This document shows positions 1-7,288 of a DNA stretch of 14,029 nucleotides, piece after piece (the stretch's first letter is position 1; every line of letters begins with the position of its first letter). Source of the stretch: Alphaproteobacteria bacterium (lineage in GTDB: Bacteria > Pseudomonadota > Alphaproteobacteria > RF32 > CAG-239). Under the pieces are notes generated by a model. That model was not told the origin of the DNA and did no database searches. It saw only the letters and a list, made by a program, of their open reading frames with translations. Location of the stretch: positions 1-14,029 of the forward strand of contig JAFUXW010000207.1 in assembly GCA_017477035.1 (NCBI GenBank), given 5' to 3'. The position numbers were made by a program, and so were the translations under genes.

Positions 1-452
1 TGCCCCATATATCCCAAAAGTTGAGCACCGCGTTTTGATAAATCTATAATACGGTCCTTAACATATGGGCCGCGGTCATTAACACGGACAACGACGGATC
101 TGCCGTTTTGCAAATTAGTTACTTTTACAATACTCGGTAAAGGCAGAGTTCGATGAGCTGCTGTTAATGTATTCATATTGTATCTTTCGCCGTTTGCTGT
201 CATTTTACCATTAAAATCTTCACCATACCAAGATGCCACTCCGGTTTCCGAATAGTTATAATCTTCTTTCGGATAATACCATCTGTCACCTATTTTATAA
301 GGTTTTCCAACCTTATAAATACCTCCGTAGTCTTTAATTATTTGTGCTTGAGCTTGTGGAGATAGGCCTGAAAGCTCGGGAGTTCCGGTAGCACAAGACG
401 AAAGCATTCCGCTACTTACAAACAAAAACAGCGTCATTAATATATAGTGCAT
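1..452 (-). CDS. rlpA: RlpA-like septal/endolytic transglycosylase lipoprotein, 5' part only (3' end beyond left edge)
   Basis: The reading frame opens at ATG 452 and runs off the left edge after 150 codons. Residues 1-20 form a lipoprotein signal (hydrophobic stretch, then lipobox LSSC with Cys20). A linker follows, then the start of the double-psi beta-barrel domain from about residue 70: GVASWYG (71-77), NGERYN, TAAHRTLP and VRVNDRGPY (122-130), ending with RIIDLSKRGAQ. These are hallmark RlpA motifs; VNDRGP and the following IDLS hold the conserved Asp residues. Family knowledge: RlpA proteins are outer-membrane lipoproteins that act on peptidoglycan, often at the septum, and some cleave denuded glycan strands. 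A C-terminal SPOR domain, if present, would lie outside the window. The gene follows the MltB-type lytic transglycosylase by 82 bases on the same strand. AGAAG-rich sequence precedes the ATG; Met6 is an alternative start. Confidence 0.93.
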   Translation of the reverse strand, partial: MHYILMTLFLFVSSGMLSSCATGTPELSGLSPQAQAQIIKDYGGIYKVGKPYKIGDRWYYPKEDYNYSETGVASWYGEDFNGKMTANGERYNMNTLTAAHRTLPLPSIVKVTNLQNGRSVVVRVNDRGPYVKDRIIDLSKRGAQLLGYMG

Positions 453-498
453 CTTCTTTTCTTCTAACGTTATTAAATTACGCAAAGGTTAAACTGAT

Positions 499-527
499 TT
501 TATGTTGACTTCAAGTATAATTATCAA
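499..527 (-). promoter_or_regulatory. Candidate sigma70-type promoter for the rlpA-like gene
   Basis: In the 82-base gap upstream of the rlpA-like gene, reading the minus strand, TTGATA (527-522) is followed after exactly 17 bases by CATAAA (504-499). That is 5/6 and 4/6 matches to the -35 and -10 consensus. Transcription would begin near 492, leaving a leader of about 40 bases. AT-rich DNA produces such matches by chance, so this is an inference. Confidence 0.35.
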
Positions 528-534
528 CTTATTC

Positions 535-1815
535 CTACTTCTTTTCAGGTTTTTTCTGCGGTGTAGGAGTGTGAAATCCTTTAACAGAACTGTAATTTTT
601 TATTTTTTGCAATAAACGATAATCAGGATACCCGTCTTCAGGCAACTTCGCTTTATGTTGCAAAAGTTTCACTGCTACTCTAGTTTGCGAACCAAGCTTA
701 CCGTCCTCCGTAATTTTTTTGCCAGTATAACGATTATAAAATTTTTGAATTTGCAAAATTTCTTCATTATTCATTGTATATTGCTGTTGTGCCTGCAACG
801 GAATATACTTCTTGTTGGCATCTGCAATGTAGTCAGCAAGTGTCACCACTGCAATCGCATAATTATCGGAACGATTCCAAATCATAACCCGCTTGAAATT
901 ACCGAAAATTATGTAAGCAGGTCCCTTTCTGCCGTCAGGCAATATAATTGAGCCTTTCAAATCATCATCGTATGGTAATTTTTTGCCATCGTAAGTCAAC
1001 ACGCCAAGTTTTTTCCATTCAGTAACTTTTTTGGTATTTTTGCGTCCGGCTTCATTAAAATCAAAATTCCATGGAAGCTGAATGCGCATTCCCCAAGGCT
1101 CATCGTGTTTCCAACCTAATTTGGTTAAATAATTTTCTGCAGAGGCCAATGCATCGGCAAAAGAATTCCAAATATCTGGAATATCATCGCCATCGTAATC
1201 AACAGCATAATGGTTATAAGTTGATGGCATAAATTGAAAATGCCCCATTGCACCCGCCCATGAACCACGCATTTTATCTTCGGATAAATTAGTTTTATCC
1301 ATAATCTTCAACACATTATACAATTCTTCTTTAAAAAATTTGGCACGACGATTTTTGTAGCTCAAATTAGTTAAACTATCTATCAGGTTATATTTTCCTT
1401 TGTTTTGGCCGAAATTAGTTTCCACTGCCCAAAACGCCACCATATAATTAAGCGGAACATTATATTTATCTGCTAATTTCTGATATTTTTTCTTTATTTC
1501 TTTATGCTTCTGCCGTGCAATTTCTACTCGTTGCTTATTAACCAAACGATTAACATATGCACAAGTTGTCAGCACAAATTCAACTTGTTTTTTATCTTGC
1601 TTAACAACATCCGGAGCTTTGTGGTAGTAGTTTTTTCCCTTATATGCTTTATCTAATGTTTTTTGCGATATACCACGAGAAAGCATTTCTTTTTGCAAGC
1701 CGGAAACAAATTCCACCCACTCCTTCGGCGGAGTTGCTTTTTGATTATCATTTGCCTGCAGTGGCGATATAATACCCAGGCTCATTAAAATAACGCAAAA
1801 TAAAAACTTCTTCAT
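535..1815 (-). CDS. MltB-family periplasmic lytic murein transglycosylase (SLT_2) with C-terminal peptidoglycan-binding domain
   Basis: Cleaves the MurNAc-GlcNAc bond of peptidoglycan non-hydrolytically, giving 1,6-anhydro ends, in the periplasm. The chosen start at 1815 gives 426 residues and is preceded by GGGAG at 1828-1824 with an 8-base gap; an in-frame ATG at 1830 would lie upstream of this site. Residues 1-21 are a signal peptide with likely cleavage after SPLQA, with no lipobox, so the product should be soluble, unlike E. coli MltB. The SLT_2 domain spans about 30-335: VAFWAVETNFG contains the catalytic Glu (E132), and GSWAGAMGHFQFMPS followed by VDYDGDDIPDIW is the conserved substrate-binding stretch. 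A PG_binding_1 domain follows at about 350-405, then a Lys/Pro-rich tail. Downstream is the rlpA-like gene, so two glycan-strand-cleaving enzymes are neighbours. Family assignment is firm; which MltB paralogue it is remains open. Confidence 0.95.
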   Translation of the reverse strand: MKKFLFCVILMSLGIISPLQANDNQKATPPKEWVEFVSGLQKEMLSRGISQKTLDKAYKGKNYYHKAPDVVKQDKKQVEFVLTTCAYVNRLVNKQRVEIARQKHKEIKKKYQKLADKYNVPLNYMVAFWAVETNFGQNKGKYNLIDSLTNLSYKNRRAKFFKEELYNVLKIMDKTNLSEDKMRGSWAGAMGHFQFMPSTYNHYAVDYDGDDIPDIWNSFADALASAENYLTKLGWKHDEPWGMRIQLPWNFDFNEAGRKNTKKVTEWKKLGVLTYDGKKLPYDDDLKGSIILPDGRKGPAYIIFGNFKRVMIWNRSDNYAIAVVTLADYIADANKKYIPLQAQQQYTMNNEEILQIQKFYNRYTGKKITEDGKLGSQTRVAVKLLQHKAKLPEDGYPDYRLLQKIKNYSSVKGFHTPTPQKKPEKK

Positions 1816-1842
1816 CAAAAAATCTCCCAAACCAACGAGGGT

Positions 1843-1848
1843 ATTATA
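1843..1848 (-). promoter_or_regulatory. Perfect -10 box upstream of the lytic transglycosylase gene
   Basis: On the minus strand the sequence TATAAT lies at 1848-1843, about 28 bases before the ATG at 1815. It would place the transcription start near 1836 and give a leader of about 20 bases that includes the GGGAG ribosome site. The -35 region is poor (ATTATT or TTATTT at 16-17 bases spacing), so the promoter is plausible but unproven. It would give this gene its own transcript, separate from the lipoprotein gene upstream. Confidence 0.4.
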
Positions 1849-1888
1849 TGCTCATTTATTTTATAAATAATTAAAAACTGTAATATAT

Positions 1889-3553
1889 CTATCGACCTCT
1901 TGTTGTATTATTTCTTATTTTTTTATTCTGTTTGGATATTCTTTTAAAATTCAAAGAATCTTTATTCTTAGAAATTTTCAATGAGGCGTAATACAGTCTT
2001 TGAGCTTGAGTATCACATTGCTTTAATACTTCCGGAATACTGTCAAAATCTTTGATAATTTTAAATATTTTTTCATTATCTTCTGCAGTTGCTGCGGTTA
2101 AAATCGGTTGACGATAGTTCGGCACGGTTATAAACTGCCATCCGCTTATTTTACTTTTAGATGCTTCGTTACCTCCCACGCCATTAGCAATAATTTTCTG
2201 ATCATTGTATTTTTTCACCTGATCGGAACAAAGTTCAACCTGAGCTCCAAGCGGTTGCAGCCAATAATACACGCCTTTTCTGAAACTGAAATTTTTAAAT
2301 TCCTCTACTCTGATAGGGACATCTTTAATTTCAAAATCATTTATGCTTTTGCTTAAATCCACTCCTTTGAACGAATACATTTGGCGAATAATATCAGCAT
2401 ACTCCTTTTCATCATTGATTCTCACAAAACTGCTTTTTTCATTAACAATCGGAAAACTGTTAACATAACGACTAAAGGTTTTGTCTTTCATAAATTTAGA
2501 AAATATTTGCCGATAATACATATCCGTCATTTTTGGATTATCAGTCAGTTCATCAGCCGTTTTATTACGTAATTCATATTTCAATTTTGCAGAAATCAAT
2601 AAATGTTGAAAGGCTTCAGATTGCTTATATATACTTACATTTTGTAACAAATTATAACCGCTGTTCACATTATTCATAATATCTGAACCATCGTTATTTA
2701 AAGATTTCACATTACGCAAACCATCTGTCAAAAAAACTCTTTCATCCGAAGGAATAATATCTTGCTGCATATACTGCAAAAAATCGACGCCTCCAATATT
2801 ATACATATAGCGGTGAACGTGATTATAATTTTTACGACTATCCTTCACAAAACCTTGCCTTTCGACATATCTTTGCATCATAGAGTAAATACTTGGCATA
2901 TATCCTTTGGCACATTTATCCATCCACGATTTTTGTGTTCCGTTGGCTATTAATGTATATTCTTTTTTTCTCTCTTCCGGATCATTGCTTTGCGGCCTGA
3001 TTTTACCTTCAGCTATTGCACTGAAATAGAAGGCAAAAAAACCTTTATTATGCTCATTAACAAATTTTTGCTTATTCGATGTTGCCAAATATTGGTACCG
3101 AAGCGTCAATAGAGCTGCAATATTGGCGGAGATTTCATCGTGCATACAAAGTTTATAATATTCAAATGGTGTGTATTTGTATTTTGTTCTCCAATTGATT
3201 TCATCATTATGAGCATGCCAATCCTCGTGTGAAAATAAGTGCAGACACATTTCATAAAGATTATTTTTTTCCACATAATTCCTGATGATTTTTTTATTGC
3301 TGTAATACAACAACGCCCGACTGCGATGCTCTAAAGTATCCGTTAAATATTGAATCTGACGAACCGGATTATCAACTTTGATTGTTTTTTCAGAAGTTAC
3401 TGCTTTTTTTTCTTCTATTTTCGGTTTAACTTCTGAAGAGCAACCCACAAAACCTGAACTCACAGCACAAAACGAAATAACCGAAATAAGAGCTCTTGCT
3501 CCTCGATTATATAATTTTTTGCCGGTTAACTTTATATTATCCCAAATATTCAT
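1889..3553 (-). CDS. Unrecognised lipoprotein with HExxH...ExxAN motif, putative zinc metallopeptidase
   Basis: I do not recognise this family by name. The start at 3553 (554 residues) is chosen because AGAGG lies 6 bases upstream of that ATG; an in-frame ATG at 3598 has no such site and would overlap a -35-like element. A long basic n-region is followed by a hydrophobic stretch (about 21-37) and a lipobox-like GFVGC with Cys38, so it is probably a lipoprotein. At residues 109-113 there is HEDWH, an HExxH zinc-binding motif, and 27 residues on DEISANIAALL with Glu140. HExxH plus a downstream ExxAN resembles gluzincins such as the ImmA/IrrE family, but the rest of the protein shows no similarity I can name. 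The remaining 400 residues are mostly soluble and polar, and the C-terminus is very basic (about 525-554). It lies 73 bases upstream of the lytic transglycosylase and is divergent from the ABC operon. Peptidase activity is inference. Confidence 0.8.
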   Translation of the reverse strand: MNIWDNIKLTGKKLYNRGARALISVISFCAVSSGFVGCSSEVKPKIEEKKAVTSEKTIKVDNPVRQIQYLTDTLEHRSRALLYYSNKKIIRNYVEKNNLYEMCLHLFSHEDWHAHNDEINWRTKYKYTPFEYYKLCMHDEISANIAALLTLRYQYLATSNKQKFVNEHNKGFFAFYFSAIAEGKIRPQSNDPEERKKEYTLIANGTQKSWMDKCAKGYMPSIYSMMQRYVERQGFVKDSRKNYNHVHRYMYNIGGVDFLQYMQQDIIPSDERVFLTDGLRNVKSLNNDGSDIMNNVNSGYNLLQNVSIYKQSEAFQHLLISAKLKYELRNKTADELTDNPKMTDMYYRQIFSKFMKDKTFSRYVNSFPIVNEKSSFVRINDEKEYADIIRQMYSFKGVDLSKSINDFEIKDVPIRVEEFKNFSFRKGVYYWLQPLGAQVELCSDQVKKYNDQKIIANGVGGNEASKSKISGWQFITVPNYRQPILTAATAEDNEKIFKIIKDFDSIPEVLKQCDTQAQRLYYASLKISKNKDSLNFKRISKQNKKIRNNTTRGR

Positions 3554-3569
3554 CACAACCTCTGTGTTA

Positions 3570-3598
3570 ATAGTAGTCTTTCTTGTTATTTTTGTCAA
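3570..3598 (-). promoter_or_regulatory. Candidate promoter with perfect -35 for the HExxH lipoprotein gene
   Basis: On the minus strand TTGACA (3598-3593) is followed after 17 bases by TACTAT (3575-3570), a 6/6 and a 4/6 match to consensus. Transcription would start near 3563, only about 10 bases before the ATG at 3553 and right at the AGAGG ribosome site. This short leader is a weakness of the call; the box may be fortuitous or the transcript nearly leaderless. Confidence 0.3.
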
Positions 3599-3687
3599 TA
3601 ATTATTATTTCTGCAATATGTAAAAAAGCTTGCTTTATTTACGAAATAGGTTAAATTGATATGCATTATATATTAGGAGATATTGAA

Positions 3688-4497
3688 ATGAAAAAAATAT
3701 TATTTGCCGCAATAATCATTATCAGTGCGATTGCTTCATATTCATTGACAAAACCTGAAAAAAAACAGCCTCTTATATTATACGGAAACATTGATATAAG
3801 ACAGGTTAATTCGGCATTCAGAGTATCAGGGCGTTTGGAAAATATGAATTTTGAGGAAGGTGATATTGTTTATAAAGGTGATATATTGGCCACTTTGGAT
3901 AATAAACCGTATGTAAATGCTCAGAATCAAGCCAAAGCCAAAATAGAACAGGCAAAAGCAGCCTTAGAAAACGCCAAACGAATAAACAATCGTAAGCAAG
4001 CTCTTTGTAAAACAAAAAATGCCTCACAACAAGATTGTGACACTGCTCAAGCCAATCAAGATATAGCTTCAGCTGATTTACAATATGCAAAAGCCAGTCT
4101 TGATGTTGCCGAAACTGCGCTTGAAGACACCATTCTCAAATCTCCGGCCGACGGTATTATTTTAATTCGTATTACTGAACCGGGAACTCTTCTTTCTGCG
4201 GGCGTTCCGGTTTACACCATATCCCTTAATAATAAAATGTGGGCGCGCGCTTATATTAAAGAAACAGATTTAGGTAAAGTACAAATAGGCACAAAAGTCA
4301 AAATATATACAGATTCAGCCACAAAAGTATACAACGGACATGTCGGCTTTATATCATCAACCGCTGAATTTACTCCCAAAACCATTGAAACAGCCAGTTT
4401 GCGCACCGATTTAGTATACAGGCTTCGCATTATTGTTGACGATGCCGATAACGACTTAAAACATGGGATGCCCATAACCATAAAAATGGCTCAATAA
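3688..4497 (+). CDS. ybhG: HlyD-family membrane-fusion protein of a YbhGFSR-type ABC transporter
   Basis: Periplasmic adaptor linking inner-membrane ABC permeases to an outer-membrane channel. The start at 3688 (269 residues) follows AGGAG at 3675-3679 with an 8-base gap; the in-frame ATG at 3661 lies before that site. Residues 4-19 are one membrane anchor or signal. LYGNIDIRQVNSAFRVSGRL (31-50) begins the barrel-sandwich domain, an alpha-helical hairpin covers about 76-147, and SPADGIILIRITEPGT returns to the second lipoyl half. The stretch from STAEFTPKTIET to TDLVYRLRI is the signature of YbhG homologues. The hairpin is clearly shorter than in E. coli YbhG (about 330 residues in all). Its tip keeps the R-x3-L-x6-S pattern (R102, L106, S113) used for docking to TolC-like channels, and Cys107 and Cys117 flank it. 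The stop overlaps the next start by one base (TAATG). The substrate is unknown; E. coli YbhGFSR has been linked to drug and cation efflux. Confidence 0.95.
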   Translation: MKKILFAAIIIISAIASYSLTKPEKKQPLILYGNIDIRQVNSAFRVSGRLENMNFEEGDIVYKGDILATLDNKPYVNAQNQAKAKIEQAKAALENAKRINNRKQALCKTKNASQQDCDTAQANQDIASADLQYAKASLDVAETALEDTILKSPADGIILIRITEPGTLLSAGVPVYTISLNNKMWARAYIKETDLGKVQIGTKVKIYTDSATKVYNGHVGFISSTAEFTPKTIETASLRTDLVYRLRIIVDDADNDLKHGMPITIKMAQ

Positions 4498-6179
4498 TGG
4501 ATAGTATAGCAGAAATCAAAAATTTAAACAAAACCTTTAAAAATCCGGCAATTACTGCCATTAAGGATTTAACCATCTCTTTGCCAAAAGGAAAAGTTAT
4601 CGGTCTAATAGGTCCAGACGGAGCTGGAAAAACAACTCTTATTCGCTTGCTTTTAGGACTTTTGGTTCCGGATTCCGGTTATATTTCTGTATTGGGAATG
4701 AACCCTGTAAATCAAACAAATCTTTTACATCAAAAAATCGGATATATGCCGCAAAAATTTGGATTGTATGAAGATTTAAGCATTCAGGAAAATATGAATT
4801 TATATGCCGATTTAAAAGAACTATCAGAAAATCAGAAAAAAGAGCAATTTGAATGGTTATTAAAATTTACAGATTTAAAACCTTTTACTTCCCGATTAGC
4901 CGGTAATCTTTCAGGCGGAATGAAACAAAAACTCGGACTGGGGTGTACTTTACTCGGCAAGCCACAATTTTTATTATTAGATGAACCTGGCGTGGGTGTC
5001 GATCCTATTTCACGCCGTGAATTGATGAAAATGGTATATAGCTTACGTAATCAAGGGATAACAGTGCTGTGGTCCACTTCATATTTAGATGAAGCTGAAA
5101 AATTCGATAACGTAATTTTGCTAAACAACGGAAAACTCATATTTAACGGACAGCCTGAAGAACTAACCCAAAAATTAGAAGGACGAGTTTTTCAAACCTC
5201 ACACTTTCTAGAAAGTCCTCGGTCATATTTACGAGCAATCATGAAAAATGAAAACAGACTTATTGATGCTACTATATCCGGTCAAAATGTCCGTATAGTT
5301 TCAAAGGACAAAAAGCTGAATCCCAAACTATCTGCTGATTTTTATCCGGTGAAGCCGCGTTTTGAAGATGCTGTTATTGATATTTTAGGTGGTGCACCTA
5401 TGCAATTTTCTCCGATTGCCGAACAAGTAAATATAAAAGATGTTCCCGATATTGTTATAAAAGCCGATAATCTCACTAAAATTTACGGCACTTTTACCGC
5501 TGCTAAAAATATTTCATTTGACATCAAGCGAGGGGAAATTTTTGGTCTGTTAGGTCCCAATGGTGCCGGAAAATCCACTACATTCAAAATGCTTTGCGGT
5601 TTAGCCAAACCATCTTCGGGAAAAGGATATATTTTAAATACGGATATGATTAAAAATCCGTCATTAGCTCGGGCTCACTTGGGATATATGGCACAAAAAT
5701 TTTCATTATTTTCAACTCTTTCCGTTATGCAGAATCTGAAATTTTTTTCCGGAATTTACGGATTACAAGGAAATAAAAAACAGCAGCGCATTGACCAAAT
5801 GGTAAAAATATTTGAGTTATCCCCGTATTTGAAGCAAGCGGCCGGAAATTTACCGTTAGGCTTTAAACAACGCCTAGCCTTAGCTTGCGCAACCATGCAT
5901 AATCCGCCTATTTTGTTTTTAGACGAACCGACAAGCGGAGTTGATCCGCTAACACGACGTGAATTTTGGAATCATATTAATTCCATGGTTGAAAAAGGAG
6001 TTACCGTTATGGTTACTACCCACTTTATGGATGAGGCTGAATATTGCGACAGAATTGCTTTAATTTATCAAGGACAAGCTATAAATGTCGGAACTCCCGA
6101 TAAACTGAAAAAATCAGGAGAAACAATGGAAGATGCTTTTATTCGCTTGATTGAAGAATATAACAAAAGGAGCAAGTAA
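4497..6179 (+). CDS. ybhF: ABC transporter protein with two ATPase domains, YbhF type
   Basis: One chain of 560 residues contains both nucleotide-binding domains, close to the 578 of E. coli YbhF. Domain 1: Walker A GPDGAGKTT (39-47), signature LSGGM (138-142), Walker B FLLLDEP (158-164, catalytic E163), and STSYLDEAE with Ser195 where the switch His normally stands. A linker of about 80 residues follows. Domain 2: Walker A GPNGAGKST (353-361), the atypical signature LPLGF (452-456), Walker B ILFLDEP (E477), and switch His509 in TTHFMDEAE. One composite ATP site is therefore canonical and the other degenerate. It energises the two permeases downstream from the cytoplasmic side. The start overlaps the stop of the fusion-protein gene by one base with no good ribosome site, so translation is probably coupled. 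The stop overlaps the next start by one base. Confidence 0.96.
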   Translation: MDSIAEIKNLNKTFKNPAITAIKDLTISLPKGKVIGLIGPDGAGKTTLIRLLLGLLVPDSGYISVLGMNPVNQTNLLHQKIGYMPQKFGLYEDLSIQENMNLYADLKELSENQKKEQFEWLLKFTDLKPFTSRLAGNLSGGMKQKLGLGCTLLGKPQFLLLDEPGVGVDPISRRELMKMVYSLRNQGITVLWSTSYLDEAEKFDNVILLNNGKLIFNGQPEELTQKLEGRVFQTSHFLESPRSYLRAIMKNENRLIDATISGQNVRIVSKDKKLNPKLSADFYPVKPRFEDAVIDILGGAPMQFSPIAEQVNIKDVPDIVIKADNLTKIYGTFTAAKNISFDIKRGEIFGLLGPNGAGKSTTFKMLCGLAKPSSGKGYILNTDMIKNPSLARAHLGYMAQKFSLFSTLSVMQNLKFFSGIYGLQGNKKQQRIDQMVKIFELSPYLKQAAGNLPLGFKQRLALACATMHNPPILFLDEPTSGVDPLTRREFWNHINSMVEKGVTVMVTTHFMDEAEYCDRIALIYQGQAINVGTPDKLKKSGETMEDAFIRLIEEYNKRSK

Positions 6180-7288
6180 TGCGAATATTAAAAGCCCTTA
6201 TATACAAAGAATTTTTACAAATCATCCGAGATCCCAGCAGTGTGCTGACTGCGTTGATATTGCCTTTTATATTGATTACCATATTCGCTACCGCCATAAA
6301 TCTTGACAATAATACAATTGAAACCGGATTAGTAATAGAGGGCGATCGCGGGCAAATAAACGATATTATTGCTTCTTTTGACGGCACAAAATATGTAAAA
6401 ATATATCGTTACGATAACCGAAAATCAGCTCAACAAGCACTGGTTCGCGGTGATATACGTGCTTTGGTAGTTATTCCCAATAATTTTGCGCAGGCTTTCG
6501 CTGCCAAAACCAATGCAGCCGTTCAAATCATAACTGATGCTTCAGATCCGAATATAGCGCTGTTTGCCGCCGCTTATGTGCAGGGAATTATATCAACCGC
6601 ACAAAAAATAATTTTAGAAAATTACGGATATAATACTAATGTCGGTATACGTATTGAATCACAATCTTGGTATAATCCAGAACTTAAAAGCCGTTATTTT
6701 ATTCTTCCAAGCTCGATTGCCATAATCATGACACTTATCGGAATATTGTTAACGGCATTAGTTATTGCTCGTGAATGGGAGCGAGGAACTATGGAGTCTC
6801 TTTTAACAACTAAAGCGTCAAAATTGCAGATAATCTCGGCAAAGTATATTGCTTACTACTGCTTAGCCATTATATCTGCCGCTTTTTGTACTTTTTTAAG
6901 CATCGTAATTTTTGATGTTCCGTTCCGCGGTTCATATTTAATATATTTCATTACCGCCAGCTTATTTTTATTTCCCTCTCTCGGAATGGGATTTATTATT
7001 TCAACCCTTACCAAAAACCAGTTTCTCTCTGCGGTTGCTGCAGCAATGTTTGGTTTTTTACCGGCGATAATGCTTTCCGGCGGATTGTTTGAGATATCAT
7101 CTATGCCTTCGGCCATTCGCAGTCTTACCAATATAATACCGGCAACATATTTTATACCTATTATCAAAAACCTGTTTATGGCTGGCAATATTTGGCCGAT
7201 TATCATACAAGAAGGTCTTTCCCTTCTGATATACGGCATTATAATGTTTGTATTTTTACATTTTGTTACCAAAGAAAGGCTGGAATGA
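6179..7288 (+). CDS. ybhS: ABC-2 type permease, YbhS type
   Basis: Inner-membrane permease subunit, 369 residues. AGGAG at 6168-6172 lies 6 bases before the ATG, which overlaps the ATPase stop (TAATG). The layout is that of ABC2_membrane_3 proteins: an N-terminal amphipathic segment with IRDPSS, TM1 about 22-41, a large extracytoplasmic domain about 42-174 (with VVIPNNFA, ITDASDPN and WYNPELKS), then five more helices at about 175-197, 222-245, 253-275, 281-305 and 338-361. The segment AREWERGTMESLL after TM2 is the cytoplasmic coupling region, nearly identical to that of E. coli YbhS. It should pair with the next gene product as a heterodimer. Four-base overlap (ATGA) with the following gene. 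Confidence 0.95.
   Translation: MRILKALIYKEFLQIIRDPSSVLTALILPFILITIFATAINLDNNTIETGLVIEGDRGQINDIIASFDGTKYVKIYRYDNRKSAQQALVRGDIRALVVIPNNFAQAFAAKTNAAVQIITDASDPNIALFAAAYVQGIISTAQKIILENYGYNTNVGIRIESQSWYNPELKSRYFILPSSIAIIMTLIGILLTALVIAREWERGTMESLLTTKASKLQIISAKYIAYYCLAIISAAFCTFLSIVIFDVPFRGSYLIYFITASLFLFPSLGMGFIISTLTKNQFLSAVAAAMFGFLPAIMLSGGLFEISSMPSAIRSLTNIIPATYFIPIIKNLFMAGNIWPIIIQEGLSLLIYGIIMFVFLHFVTKERLE

Noticed and set aside
6856..7272. Open minus-strand frame of 138 codons opposite the YbhS-type gene.
   Set aside because: It mirrors codon positions of a membrane-protein gene with strong family support; no ribosome site or recognisable protein.
7192..7284. Upstream extension of the YbhR-type frame by 31 codons.
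   Set aside because: It lies wholly inside the YbhS-type gene, shows no permease similarity, and a ribosome site precedes the Met-Met at 7285/7288.
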